Below, in pieces: positions 9,431 to 20,365 of a stretch of 27,692 nucleotides of DNA (its first letter is position 1; every line of letters begins with the position of its first letter). Made by a program: the position numbers and the translations under genes. The stretch lies in assembly GCF_000485595.1 (NCBI RefSeq), contig NW_014577338.1, positions 99,814 to 127,505 on the forward strand, given 5' to 3'. The notes beneath the pieces are model-generated. The model was not told the origin of the DNA, ran no database searches, and saw only the letters and a list, made by a program, of their open reading frames with translations. This DNA comes from Priapulus caudatus (lineage: Eukaryota; Priapulida; Priapulimorpha; Priapulimorphida; Priapulidae).

Positions 9431-10324
9431 GTCAGGGCAATAGTCTGGGGAAATTCCAAGGCGGGGATTTCGTTTAAGAATTATTTGTTCATGCATGCTG
9501 TTTATCGGGCGCACAGATAACAGTGTACTAATGCTACACTTTCAATAGTTCAATTTAGTCCATCATGCGTTGATCATAACGTGCGCAAAAATCAATATGC
9601 TCTGTAGTACTGCCTTTATAGAATTGTTTCAACCAAAGTACACATTTTTGCATACATGATGAACTAGTTCCTGGCAACATTTAGCTGCTTCATGCAATGT
9701 TGTCCAACCTTGGCGGTACCGTACGTTGGTTTTGTAAATGCCCCAGGAACAGAACAGAACAGAGTGATGTTTGCTGACTTGCCAATTGGAGTTTTGGTTT
9801 GTTACAGTATATCATTTACATATATACATATTATACATTACCATTCATTACATGTACATTACACGTAACTCTTCGGTAACCTGTGGCGAGGTATCGGCTG
9901 ATTGCCTGGTACGTTTAGTAAGTCTCTCTTATACATAGTTTTGTTTGTGCTGTAGCTTAGTATCTAGGGTTGTACTCAGTCTTCATAACGGAATTGCTAC
10001 TCAAAGAGACAATCTCTTTTAGTCTCTCGAAAAAATGGGTTGCCCCATACAGCGTTGCTATTCGCTTTATATCACACTATGGCTATAAACTTCGCTTGAA
10101 AATCAGACACTTGTTCGTAGTGCTTGGAGTGACCGGGTGTAGATGGATGAGTCTGGTCATATTACCATGTTGCTTAATTCCATCCCATGTCCATAAATGT
10201 CTGGGTGCTGAAATAACGAGACCCCGATGCCATGAAATGAACAAGTGACTGTAGTTGAGGATTGTGGAACGGGGACACGAGTCTGATCACCTACAATGCT
10301 TTGCAAATTTTTCTAAAATAATAA
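9431..10324. other. Unassigned unique sequence
   Basis: Contains a short AACAG triplication (about 9748-9763) and a CATTA-rich stretch (about 9810-9868). The 92-codon frame at 9970-10248 has a mixed composition but no motif I recognise. No gene call is supported. Confidence 0.45.
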
Positions 10325-10352
10325 TAACAACAACAACAACAACAACAACAAA
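10325..10352. repeat. (AAC)n microsatellite
   Basis: Nine AAC units preceded by AATAATAAT. Confidence 0.92.
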
Positions 10353-12319
10353 TATTCGCTGTTTGTGGTAAAAACACGTACGGCATTGCGATGTATGGAT
10401 GTCCATATGATCGGTGTTATATGCTTATTTGCTGTACTATTAGTACATTTTGAAGAAGAGCTTAAACCACATCATAGGATCTGCTTAATTTCTCTAGATG
10501 CAGCTTTACTCACCGCAACAATGAACACTAAACTTACGAGAAAATCGTGTTAAAAATCAACTCGCGCATTATTCGTATATAATAACACCAGTTATCAAAT
10601 ATAGAAGCATCCGGCTACGCAATAACATCAACTTAATGTGACTTAAATATTTATAATTATGAAATATTAATGGACAAACGCGGGGTTGCCAGATTAGCTG
10701 GAAAGCGGTCAATTTAACATAATCGCGGCGCAGGTTTTTCAGTCAGTATGCAGAGCATAAATCCATAAACACCCAATTCCCAACCATTCCCACTTCACTC
10801 GCCATCCATATGCAAACTAAGCACGTCGAAGCTATGCTCTATAGATCAAGTCTGAAGCAAGGGAAGTTAAACCGAAACTGACAAGCTGACGTCCGCGTGC
10901 GGCGGCCAACGGCGACCAGAGAGCATGTATATTTCTTTTTTCTTTTTTTCGTTTTCTACTGTAGGGGCGTGCGCGTGGCTATTTCACTTTCGCACCTAAC
11001 CCGCATTAGTTCGCCAGAATGTCTTCGCCGAAGCTAGAATTTTTATTCTTCTTTTACACGTCAGCTTTATGTACTCGCGTCCCAACGGAAATGGGCTTCT
11101 AACGACGCATACACATCTCCGCGCAGGCGTAACTGTCGCCCGTTAAATGTATAGATGGTTTAGATAGATCCTTCAAGAACGATGACGTTGAAGTCTGGAT
11201 TTAGCTTGACGTACCATGCAGGGTATTGCAGAGCGAGGACTACTCCACGCGCTGATGGTGCGTAGGGAGGCCTGAAAACCCTCACCCACTGACACGAAAA
11301 TAAAAAATAAAAGTCTAGCAAGTATTCGCTGGATTCAAGTATTTTTTTGCTACCGTGCCAATTTCACAGCAAATATGTGCTGCGCCGTTGAACTGGTAAA
11401 TTTCAAGTGACGTCTATTAAGTTAGCCCTATGGTCATGTTGACTCAATTAAATTGATTATTATATCCTAATAAGTAGTAGATAATTAATTATTTCATACG
11501 ATAGCAACCAAATAAGTCAACCAAGCAAAGAAAACATAAAAGGGTAATTGGCAGCACGGCAGCGTTCTCTACTATACGGAGGTTTTGCCTCTCAAATATC
11601 ATTGCTTTCGGTTTTTATATTATATCGATCACCTTGCTAAAATGAAGGAATTTTGCATTTAATTATTCTGCACCACAAGTCTTCTCGCTATTACCACCAC
11701 GCCTGAAACGCGATAGCAATGAATCCATCTCTATCTAGTTAAGATAAGGCGAGACATCACATACGTTGGGAATAGCGCTGGGCTCGCTGAAAATCTGTGA
11801 AATGGTAATAAGCTTGTATGTATCTGGATCTACGACGTATAGACGTCTATAGCAGCAACAATGTTCGTATTCTAACAAACTCAATTGCTATAGATTACAA
11901 GGATTCCTGCCAACCACATCGCTGGAGAGATTGAAAACTGTATTAATCCAAATATTAATGCAGCAATGCTAGAGACCTTGAGCAACGAATCAATGTTAGC
12001 TGCGCATGCTCAAACATCGCGCCGATATTGGACATGAGCTTCCTTCCATTTTATTTTCCTTATTTTTTCTTCCTACGCTTATCCGTTTTGCATTGATGGA
12101 GAAGACAATGGCGTGAGGAGAAGTCAAGAGTATGTGTGCGTGTATACGCATGTGGAACTAACACACAATTCTCAAGTATTTACGTAATCGGCGTTTTGGG
12201 TAAACGCCAAAATATAGGTCCGCAACTCATCGATATCGTGGTTTGTGGTCTGTTTCCTAGGAATGGCTGTATGCACACACAGGAGCGGCGCGCATACACA
12301 CGCACACACACACACACAT
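10353..12319. other. Unassigned unique sequence (2 kb)
   Basis: The longest repeat-poor stretch in the window. Stops are frequent in all frames. A strong polypyrimidine run ending in CTACTGTAG (about 10929-10963) resembles a 3' splice site, but the sequence after it stays open only about 23 codons in the frame I read. A perfect 14-bp palindrome TATAGACGTCTATA lies at 11838-11851. No gene recognised. Confidence 0.45.
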
Positions 12320-13160
12320 CCAAATACCCTCTCCCAGCCACCCCTTCCTCCTGCATTTACCTCCTCTAAATACCCTCTCCGAGTCAACCCTTCCCCCTGC
12401 ATCTACCTCCTCCAAAATACCCTCTCCCAGCCAACCCTTCCACCTGCATCTATCTCCTACAAATACCCTATCCCAGCCAACCCTTCCCCCTGCATCTACC
12501 CCTTCCAAATACCCTCTCCCAGCCACCCCTTCCTCCTGCATCTCCCTCCTCCAAAATACCCTCTCCCAGCCAACCCTTCCACCTGCATCTACCTCCTACA
12601 AATACCCTCTCCCAGCCACCCCTTTCCTCCTGCATCTACCTCCTCCAAATACCCTCTCCCAGCCACCCCTTCTTCCTGCATCTACCTCCTCCAAATACCC
12701 TCTCCCAGCAACCCCTTCCTCCTGCATCTACCTCCTACAAATACCTTCTCCCAGCCAACCCTTCCCCCTGCATCTACCTCTTCCAAATACCCTCTCCCAG
12801 CCACCCCTTCCTCCTGTATCTACCTCCTCCTAATACCCTCTCCCAGCCACCCTTTCCTCCTGCATCTCCCTCCTCCAAAATACCCTCCCCCAGCCAACCC
12901 TTCCACCTGCATCTACCTCCTACAAATACCCTCTCCCAGCCATCCCTTCCTCCTGTATCTCCCTCCTACAAATACCCTCTCCCAGCCAACCCTTCCACCT
13001 GCATCTACCTCTTCCAAATACACTCTCCCAGCCAACCCTTCCACGTGCATCTACCTCCTACAAATACCCTCTCCCAGCCACCCCTTTCCTCCTGCATCTA
13101 CCTCCTCCAAATACCCTCTCTCAGCCACCCCTTCCTCCTGCATCTCCCTCCTACAACTAT
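12320..13160 (+). repeat. 46-bp minisatellite (about 18 units)
   Basis: The unit contains AAATACCCTCTCCCAGCCA, then CCCTTCC(T/C/A)CCTGCATCT. Successive units begin near 12325, 12370, 12416, 12463 and 12509 and continue to about 13110, with occasional one-base length changes. Variants alternate between CAGCCACCCC and CAGCCAACCC and between TCC, CCC and ACC before TGCAT. The unit lacks stop codons in the plus frames, and 46 is not a multiple of three. A 329-codon frame (12245-13234) therefore cycles through all three translations of the unit. I treat it as a non-coding array. Confidence 0.95.
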
Positions 13161-13543
13161 CTGCTTCTAGAGAGGATGTCGCGGTGCTATCCTATGTGTC
13201 AATGTTGACTGGCTACACACAAAAAGCAACGTGAAATAATGGCGACGGGCGAGAACTAACGCAGTGTGGCTACACGCGTGACGGCAAACACGTGTATTGA
13301 CACAAAATATAAATAAAGATTTGGAGTACAAGCAAGCGCCTATAGATTAAACTGTGATATTGGCATTGGCTTCGTTCTTTGCCTCAATATAAGCAGAATC
13401 ATCAGCTGTGTTCTCTATTGTTATTCCTTCATGAACATCGTAACTGCGCATATGCGGAGAGGGGGAGAATGGGGGCGAGAGAGTGTGATAGTGAACGAGG
13501 AATGAGCGCAAGAGAGAAAGGAGAAGTGGTAGCCTAGGTATAA

Positions 13544-13545
<2 letters not shown>
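13161..13545. other. Unassigned sequence, purine-rich toward the right
   Basis: From about 13455 the plus strand becomes purine-rich (GGAGAGGGGGAGAATGGGGG) and leads into the (GA)n core. No gene recognised. Confidence 0.45.
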
Positions 13546-13583
<38 letters not shown>

Positions 13584-13640
13584 CGGCAGCGAGAAGAGGG
13601 TTAGAGCGAGAAGTGGAAGATAGGGGGAATTCAGAGAAAA
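13546..13640. repeat. (GA)n microsatellite and purine-rich flank
   Basis: A pure (GA)n run at about 13546-13582, followed by GAGAAGAGGG-type sequence. The minus-strand frame of 127 codons across it is Leu/Ser/Pro-rich artefact. Confidence 0.92.
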
Positions 13641-13910
13641 AAAGGAAATAAGAAAACCATTGGCAAATTGGTCTTTATTACATGGAGCTATGCAATTTTT
13701 TCTGTTCTTGTTCTGAATATAATGAGGCAAATTTTCTCAATTTACTGCTGCATGCTCATAATATATCTCCATTTATGAAACAGGAGCAGCCGGTAATTTG
13801 TATCCCTCTTAGTGCGTGTTTATAATCCGTTCACACTTTTGTACAATTCATAACTTCCTTGTTAGTCCATTTTAAAAGCAATTGCGATATATAAATTATA
13901 TATATGCGCA
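13641..13910. other. Unassigned AT-rich spacer
   Basis: No repeat structure and no recognised gene. Confidence 0.4.
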
Positions 13911-13922
13911 TGCGCGTGTCTG

Positions 13923-13958
<36 letters not shown>

Positions 13959-14055
13959 TGTGTGAAAACACCCACACGCACACGCACATGCATGCACACG
14001 CACACACGCAAGCACCCACGCAATGCTCGCACGCCCGCGCGCACGCACGCACACA
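13911..14055. repeat. Opposed (TGCG)n and (CGCA)n arrays
   Basis: A (TGCG)n array (13921-13964) is followed after GAAAA by CACCCACACGCACACGCA and further CGCA/CACA units to about 14055. The two halves are reverse complements in sense, so the strand could fold into a long hairpin. Several Ala/Cys/Arg/His-rich frames on both strands are artefacts. Confidence 0.9.
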
Positions 14056-14560
14056 TACAGATAGAGAGAGAGACCGAGAGACAGAGATAGACATAGGTAA
14101 TGCGCTTGGCGCTCGTGCAAATCAACTTATTGACTTGATCGATTTCGCTCATCGACGTGTTTCACGCCGGCATGCGTTGCAAATATGTTTTCCCCAATGT
14201 TGTTAATAAAGATCATGCACTCTTCGTGATCTCCTAGAGGGAGGACGAAGACTTTGGAAAATATTACATTATTAATTCTAAAAAATGATTCTCCGCCAAT
14301 TTCTATCGAACGAGACCAGTTCATCCATTACAGGAGCGCTCTGCTTCCAAATCAACTAACCGAATCACGTCCTACGTAATATGCGATAACGCTTCCCGGT
14401 TATAATATTCTTAACATAGCATGATCATTGATGCATATTGGGTATTACAACTTCTATCTCAATGTAAGGCATGTGAACAAAGGCATGAAGTGATTCTACG
14501 GTCGACCGCAACGCATACTAATTTAGTCGTCGTCACGGAGAGGTAATTTCAGAAGCAGCA
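14056..14560. other. Unassigned sequence
   Basis: A short GAGA/GACAGAGA patch at 14060-14095, then unique sequence. No gene recognised. Confidence 0.45.
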
Positions 14561-14587
14561 CTTACAGCACTTACAGCACTTACAGCA
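14561..14587 (+). repeat. 9-bp CTTACAGCA tandem repeat (3 units)
   Basis: Three perfect units in a row, preceded by AGAAGCAG. Confidence 0.92.
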
Positions 14588-14967
14588 GACCTCAATTGGT
14601 TTTTTTACTTTACAATACTCAACGTGCATTTAGGAAGAATAATTTTTGCGTTTCAAGCAGCACACAGGTAGCATGGATAGTCGGTCGGGCTGCGAGTTCA
14701 TAATGCTCTAACGGAAAGATATTGAGACTTGGGACTTTAATTGCCCCGAAATGTTGATAAATAATTTGTTGCCATCACCGTTGTTTGAAATACAGTGTCC
14801 TTAATTAGATAAAAGATTTATCCCGCTAGAAGTCTATTAGATGTCGAGCGGGGAGTAACGCTGCAAGCTCAAATGACTCGTTATTGAATTCCATGTCGTT
14901 ATTGAAAACCCACTGAATCAAACAATATGATGCGAAATGTTTAAATAGTTGTCATATTTGCTAGAAG
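14588..14967. other. Unassigned AT-rich spacer
   Basis: No open frame of note, no repeat and no RNA gene seen. Confidence 0.45.
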
Positions 14968-14986
14968 TTGTGTGCGTGCGCGTGCG

Positions 14987-15075
<89 letters not shown>
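14968..15075. repeat. (TG)n microsatellite
   Basis: GTGTGCGTGCGCGTGCGCATG leads into a pure TG run from about 14989 to 15075, the longest dinucleotide TG tract in the window. Confidence 0.96.
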
Positions 15076-15078
<3 letters not shown>

Positions 15079-15535
15079 GCGTACCTCTCACTGGTGAGCG
15101 TTCGCAAACGCGGTAAGCCCACTTCTATTTTTGTGGTTTTGATTAGCCGCTATACTTGATGCGACTCGGCGCCTGTGATAGAGCGAAGGGCTGTAGTTCT
15201 AGAGCTAGCGGTGGATTAGATGGAGCGCACGGATGGTGGACGCTTTCGCACAAACGCAGTCATACAATGGGCTTCACAGTCTCAATTCATTTGGAAGATT
15301 TCATAAAACGGACTACAGAATCCACGGCGCACGCATACCGTCGCAGACGGAGCGGCTCAATGACGTCGGCCGGCTCCACAGCCGTGATAGCATCGGTATG
15401 CTTTTGAAGTGATGATTTGAATAGGTCGGGGCGGCGCGTTTAAAACCACAATGACACTTTACCGCTGATTTGTATACGCTCATAAAATCTATACAGGTAA
15501 AAATACGAGCATAATTATGAATCAGCATGCCTTAA
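15076..15535. other. Unassigned unique sequence
   Basis: An 83-codon plus frame (15156-15407) and a 71-codon minus frame overlap here. Composition is ordinary and I recognise no motif. Confidence 0.4.
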
Positions 15536-15690
15536 TATATTCATATTGTCGATATATATATATATAGGCTTATGTATGTATTCATATATCTCTATTATGT
15601 ACTCTTGACATATATGTATATGTATATATATATGCACACGTACCACACACGCAGACACGTACACGCATGATGCACGCACGTATATACATT
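15536..15690. repeat. TA/TG-rich low-complexity DNA
   Basis: TATATATATATA near 15552, TATATGTATATGTATATATATATG near 15611-15633, then CACACG-rich sequence. Confidence 0.75.
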
Positions 15691-16700
15691 TATTTATATA
15701 CGTCATTACCTTTGCAGCATTATTTTCATAATTTTTTATAATCAATAACATTTTTGCAATGTCACCGTAAAGCGTGTATATATTCTCGCGGGTAATAAAT
15801 ATTATTTACATTTTCTGACGTTTTGCGAGGATTTTGCCCAACTATGTATTCCCCAAGCTCGCATATCGTGCGCATATATATGACGAGCACGTACATGAAG
15901 ATGCACCAGTTCTCGGATTCAATACTGCATCTAACAATATTACATGTAACGTATCATGCTCATTTATGCAAAAACGTGTCTCGTCTATCCGATATTTTCC
16001 AATAAATTGGTTAGCCCTTAAAATGGCTGGTTGGTTTTCGTGGAGAATAGCGTCGTTTCGCTACATACGGTTTCCGTAATATGTGCGCGGAATTGAGCTA
16101 ATATGTGTGTAGATAAACGTACGAGAATATATGGATATGTAGATGTTATTACCCTAATTCCTAGAAGCGAGAAGTAGACCTCTACTGATGAGAGGTCTGG
16201 TTGCGTCATTGGTTTTCCATTTGTCTGCGATGCTGGCATTATCACGGCATGCTACGGCGATCGAATCGTCAGCATCGTTCGCATCGGTTCGGCATTACCC
16301 AAATAACCGTCATTTGTATAAGCAGAATTGACGCGCTATCGTGTCGAAATGCATTTAGCGACGTTACTAGGTTATGCAACGTGGTGATAAACGCGCGGCT
16401 GAGGAGGCGAGCGGGAGAGATGGAGTCGTATATCATGCCATGCCGCGCCCGTCAACTGAGTAATTTATAGTAGCGCGCAGCGAGCATCAGTCTGCTGGGA
16501 GTTCGTACAGGAGAGGGGGAGAGTCACACGCCGGCCGCGGTATCCGAGCATTGCTGGCACATTCATCAAGCGTGGATGCCTCCCTCGATACTACGGAAAC
16601 TGATTTTAGGCAGGCGCGGTCATTTCGCGTGGACCGGCAGGCTTCCTCGCTAGTCTCGCATGTTTCCGCTAAGGGGACCGCAGCTATTTGCATATATAGT
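15691..16700. other. Unassigned sequence left of the inverted duplication
   Basis: GC and CpG rise from about 16240 to 16690. Frames of 60-89 codons occur on both strands and I recognise none. An octamer-like ATTTGCAT followed by TATATAG lies at 16686-16699, directly beside the start of the inverted-repeat arm. That is suggestive of a promoter but not sufficient for a call. Confidence 0.45.
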
Positions 16701-17279
16701 GCTTACGTAGCAGCAGCAGCATTATGTCGTTAATGTAGTTCATCTCTACTGTCAACGTCAATTTGACTAATTCGCGTCTCAGTTTCGGGGTTAAATTTTA
16801 AAACAGCGTTACCCCTGATTTTAAACTATTTTCTCCCGCGTGCTCGTTCACAAACGATGAACAAAATGTGGTAATCAATAACTGGAACTCGCGTTTTTCT
16901 TCGGTGAATTCGTCGATGGTCGCCAATGGCAGCCATTCGGGAACAACGACGGTGGCGCCATCACGGTCGAGAGTTGAAGGCCGGCAAGAATTAGCAATCG
17001 TTTTACATATCGATTCATGGATCGCTGAAGTCTATTTCGATTTAGTGTCGCGGCGAAACACGTCGACAAGCAGTCGGCGTAACTTCATTACGAGCGCGCG
17101 TCAACCCTTCTACAACGAAATTGTGAAGTAGAGTACATAGTGATAGTGACGAACTGATTAGCTGGAAAAATGGTGGGGGTCTAAAGATTGGATTTTAATG
17201 CTGATGTTTATAGTTGGACTTTCATAACCCTTCAAATCTAAAAGGTGTTTTCTACCTTCTAACTATACAATATATATAT
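16701..17279 (+). repeat. Inverted duplication, arm A, left copy
   Basis: Matches the reverse complement of 27073-27692. Shared landmarks are GCATTATGTCGT, GACGTTGACAG on the opposite strand, GGCCGGCAAGAA, CGGCGAAACACGTCGACA, GGAAAAATGGTGGGGGTC and ACCTTCTAACTA. The left limit is set by the window end in the partner, so homology may continue left of 16701. An 87-codon plus frame (16868-17131) is broken several times by indels in the other copy, which argues against coding. Confidence 0.92.
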
Positions 17280-18228
17280 GATATAGTGTGTCTGTTGTTG
17301 CTGTACACTACATCTGGTTACGTCCAGAGTTAACCTTACTAGCATGTTTGTTTTTAAATTACTCGAACCCCGACGACACTCATATAAGTTCGGGATCGAC
17401 GCGTGATACTAATAAATGTAATAAAACCTTCTAAATTCCTAATCCTAGAAATGCTAAATATAAATATAAATAAAAAACCTAAAATCCTAAAATCCAAACT
17501 TCCACTCGCATGTCGCATTGGTTACAAACTGAATTGGTGAAAAGAGTTATCCCGCCTCTACAGAGAATATGAGAACAATAGAACTTACTTGTGTATTACA
17601 AAGGTACCTGGTAGGCACACTGACGCCATGATAGCAAGCGCAATCTCTCGTTCTTGAGAACAACGCACGGTACACACAAAATCTATCAATACAATTTGTA
17701 TTTGTTCTTTAGAAATGTGCAGTTCTAATGAATTATAACATTTACGCTTCGCTATACAGATCGTATCGCATACGAATTGGAAGTTATGTTTCGATTGTCT
17801 GTGTGTTATAGTTTTGAAGATGAGCGAAGTAAGATGACATGTGAGACCACAGAGACGTTGGGCCTCATCATAATACGGCTTGCCAGCGCTACTACCGCGT
17901 GCGTACGCCTTCACTCTAACAGACAGCGAAAACATGTGATGTTGTGATGTCCTCCATCTTGTAGATCAACAACCTTCAGTTACGTCACCCGTCTGTCAAC
18001 ACACACAGTGGACGTAATGCCACTGAGTAGCCCACCCTTTGCCATCCCTCCTCGTGGGGGGTCTTCTCTATTAGTTCATCGCGTGTATATTGCCTTGTTT
18101 GTTTGCCGCGCTGGTCTGGTGGTGTGGAGTGCAAATGCTGGAATTTCTACCCCGTATATCCGGTCCAATAGGAGCGGAAACCATCATAGGCCTAAAACTC
18201 TGTTGTGGTCTCTCGTTAGTTATTCATA

Positions 18229-18242
18229 TAATAATAATAATA

Positions 18243-18275
<33 letters not shown>
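18229..18275. repeat. (ATA)n(ATT)n self-complementary array
   Basis: ATAATAATAATAATTATTATT with a longer ATT half. The junction is a perfect palindrome. Confidence 0.93.
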
Positions 18276-18325
18276 TGTTGAATGTAATATACATCATTAT
18301 TTATATCTGTTAACCTATTACATTA

Positions 18326-18424
18326 TATCAAGAGCTAATAATACCTAGTATTATTACCTAATACCTAATACCTATTACCTAATACCTATTAATACCTAAT
18401 ACCTGGTATTATTAGCTCTTGATT
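18326..18424. repeat. Palindromic element P1 with ACCTAAT minisatellite loop
   Basis: Left arm TATCAAGAGCTAATAATACC (18326-18345) pairs with GGTATTATTAGCTCTTGATT (18405-18424) at 19 of 20 positions. The loop is a run of TACCTAATACC-type 7-nt units. The end motif TATCAAGAG is shared with elements at 24051 and, with one change, at 22912 and 27051. It lies in the left-only 3.1-kb block. Confidence 0.85.
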
Positions 18425-19709
18425 ATATGTTGATAAATGTACAATGATCGATGAACTAAACAACTTCATAACGATCGTGAACATTCGATGCGTTAATTAT
18501 TAGGCATCTGAGTTGGTGATTCTACGTAGTATTGTTGAGTGCGTCAATAGAGTATTGCTATCATCCCACAATACTCCGACTCGTTATGCGTTTGACGGGT
18601 TCCTCAATGTCGTCGCCTTATTTAAACTGACACAGATTAAATTCCCACGTGTTTATAGAAAATTACTTTGATAATCGCTTTTGCTTCACCCTTTCCATTC
18701 TGTCTGACTACAATTCCGCGTTACTTCGTCTCTCGGTTCAAATTGGATTTAGGTAACTGTTTGCATTTTAACATATTGCGGGACACTTAAATTTTAATTC
18801 GTGAATAATTTACGAGTGACGGCTCTCTGACTTTCTTTCAAACTTCAAACGTAATTCGGCATGAATCGTTTTTGCTTCAGCAACTGAGCTCAAATGAGTT
18901 TGTTTGGGGAAGGGGGAGTTGTGAGAGAAGGGGTGGGTCAATTGCTTAGAAACTGTGTAAAATGACGATGCCTCCGCTTTTTACTAACTGAAAAAATGAA
19001 CGTTCAATAATGTTTTTAGAATAAATACTTGCACATAAGGTTGTATATATCTGATACGCATCAAGATGGTGTTTTGCGAATGTGAAATCTGCTGACCATA
19101 TTGTACTTTGCCGCCGGGACTCTTGGATATAAGAACTAAATCCAGCTCGATACATTTAAAAAATTATAAGAAATACTAATTGCGATAACAAAAGTGGTAT
19201 CGAATAAATGCCTATTAATAATTCTAGAGTTAAATGATCCAACAGTGCGTTATAGAACTTGAGGAAATGACTTTCAGTGCCGCGGGAACGCCACCATATA
19301 CTCACATCCGTATATATTCGTTAATTATGTATTCAGCCTTTCACACAGCAATAGCTAACAGCGATGGGAACACTTGACGGCAACACGGTGAACGATTATT
19401 ATGTAATAGTATACGCGCTTTTATGGGGGAAAAGAAAACAATCTCCCGTATTACGTAAAATTGAGACAGGTTTTGTCGCAGGTTTCCCTAGCCACCAAAC
19501 GATAATGAAACGTAATTGCAGTCTGTTTAACGACTGATCCCAGTGTAAAATCTCTGGGGAAAGGTTATGTTAAATTACCCTTCCTGTCCCTAAAAGCTAC
19601 TAAAAGCGCAATCAATTTAAACCCCCGGGGAAAGTCGCAGCGAACATATGCAGCGTGTATACTCAACGTAATAACAGTGCTTCCAAAGGTAACATTAGTC
19701 GCACACATA
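18425..19709. other. Unassigned AT-rich sequence inside the left-only block
   Basis: Frames are at most 69 codons. A G-rich patch (GGGGAAGGGGGAGTTGTGAG) lies near 18905. No gene or RNA recognised. Confidence 0.45.
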
Positions 19710-20098
19710 TCTCTATCGCTCTCTTTCTGTCCCTCCTCCCACCGATTCTTTTTCTCTCCCTCTCTCTATCTCTCTCTCTTTCTCGCTTTCTCCCTCTCTC
19801 TTATCCTCCCTTACCTTCTCTCGCGCTCTCTCTCTTTCTCTCTTCTTTGTCTCTCTCTGCCTCTCTCTTTCTCGCTCGCTACCTCTTTCGGGCTATCTCT
19901 CTCGCGCGCGCTCTTTCTCTTTCTCTTTCTCTCTATCTCTCGCTCTTTTTCATTTCTACTTCTCTCTTTCTCATTCTCTCATGCGTCTGTCTCTCATCCG
20001 TCCATCTCTCTATTTGTGTCTCTGTCGGTCTTTCTGTTTGTCTGTCTGTTTGTCTCTCTGTCTGTCTCTCTATCTGTCTGTCTGGCTGGCTGGCTGTC
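19710..20098. repeat. Long pyrimidine-rich (CT)n tract ending in (CTGT)n
   Basis: CTCTCTCTTTCTC-type sequence for about 300 bp, then CTGTCTGTCTGTTTGTCTC (about 20035-20085) and GGCTGGCTGGCTG. Plus-strand frames of 159 and 184 codons are Leu/Ser-rich artefacts of this tract. Confidence 0.92.
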
Positions 20099-20365
20099 AA
20101 TCTCGACAGTTCCGGCTCGGTTTCCACCTCATGAAGCAAACATGCAAACGCACGTGCATTGCAGATTTCGGCGCGCAGCAGGATGTGAGACGGCGTTTAG
20201 AGACATCTGGTCGGCTCAAAGCCGAAATTAATGCTCGTATCCGTGTGATCGAACGCGTGATACCACAGATTATGAACTCACAATTACATATTTTTTGTTT
20301 TGATTTTATAAATGTTTACTTATTATTACGTTTATTCATAATCATATGCATATATAGGCCTATGT

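Larger units (their letters stand above)
17280..20365. other. 3.1-kb block present only in the left copy of the inverted duplication
   Basis: It sits between left arms A and B. At the matching place on the right there are only about 58 bp of (TA)n plus a palindrome-like fragment (27015-27072). Both edges are TA-rich (ATATATATATGATATAG; GCATATATAGGCC). I see no terminal inverted repeats and no recognised transposase. The only repeat-free open frame of note is 116 codons on the minus strand (17585-17935), with mixed composition and no known motif. It is either an insertion on the left or a deletion on the right. Confidence 0.7.

Noticed and set aside
10929-10963. Polypyrimidine run plus TAG as a 3' splice site
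   Set aside because: No open exon of useful length follows and no partner donor site is evident.
12245-13234. 329-codon plus-strand open frame
   Set aside because: It is generated by a 46-bp minisatellite without stop codons and cycles through all three translations of the unit. There is no coding signature beyond openness.
16686-16699. Octamer ATTTGCAT beside TATATAG as a promoter
   Set aside because: Short motifs expected by chance in AT-rich DNA; no gene follows.
16868-17131. 87-codon frame in arm A as a possible exon
   Set aside because: The second copy carries several frame-breaking indels and insertions. Indel errors prevent a firm test, but nothing supports coding.
17340-17410. GGGGTTCGAG on the minus strand as a tRNA or SINE B box
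   Set aside because: No A box, no cloverleaf pairing and no acceptor stem could be found around it.
17585-17935. 116-codon minus-strand frame of ordinary composition
   Set aside because: No recognisable domain, no supporting splice structure, and a length reachable by chance in a window this large.
19655-20231. 159- and 184-codon Leu/Ser-rich frames resembling membrane proteins
   Set aside because: They are direct translations of a pyrimidine-rich CT/CTGT tract in two frames; apparent hydrophobicity follows from CTC and TCT codons.
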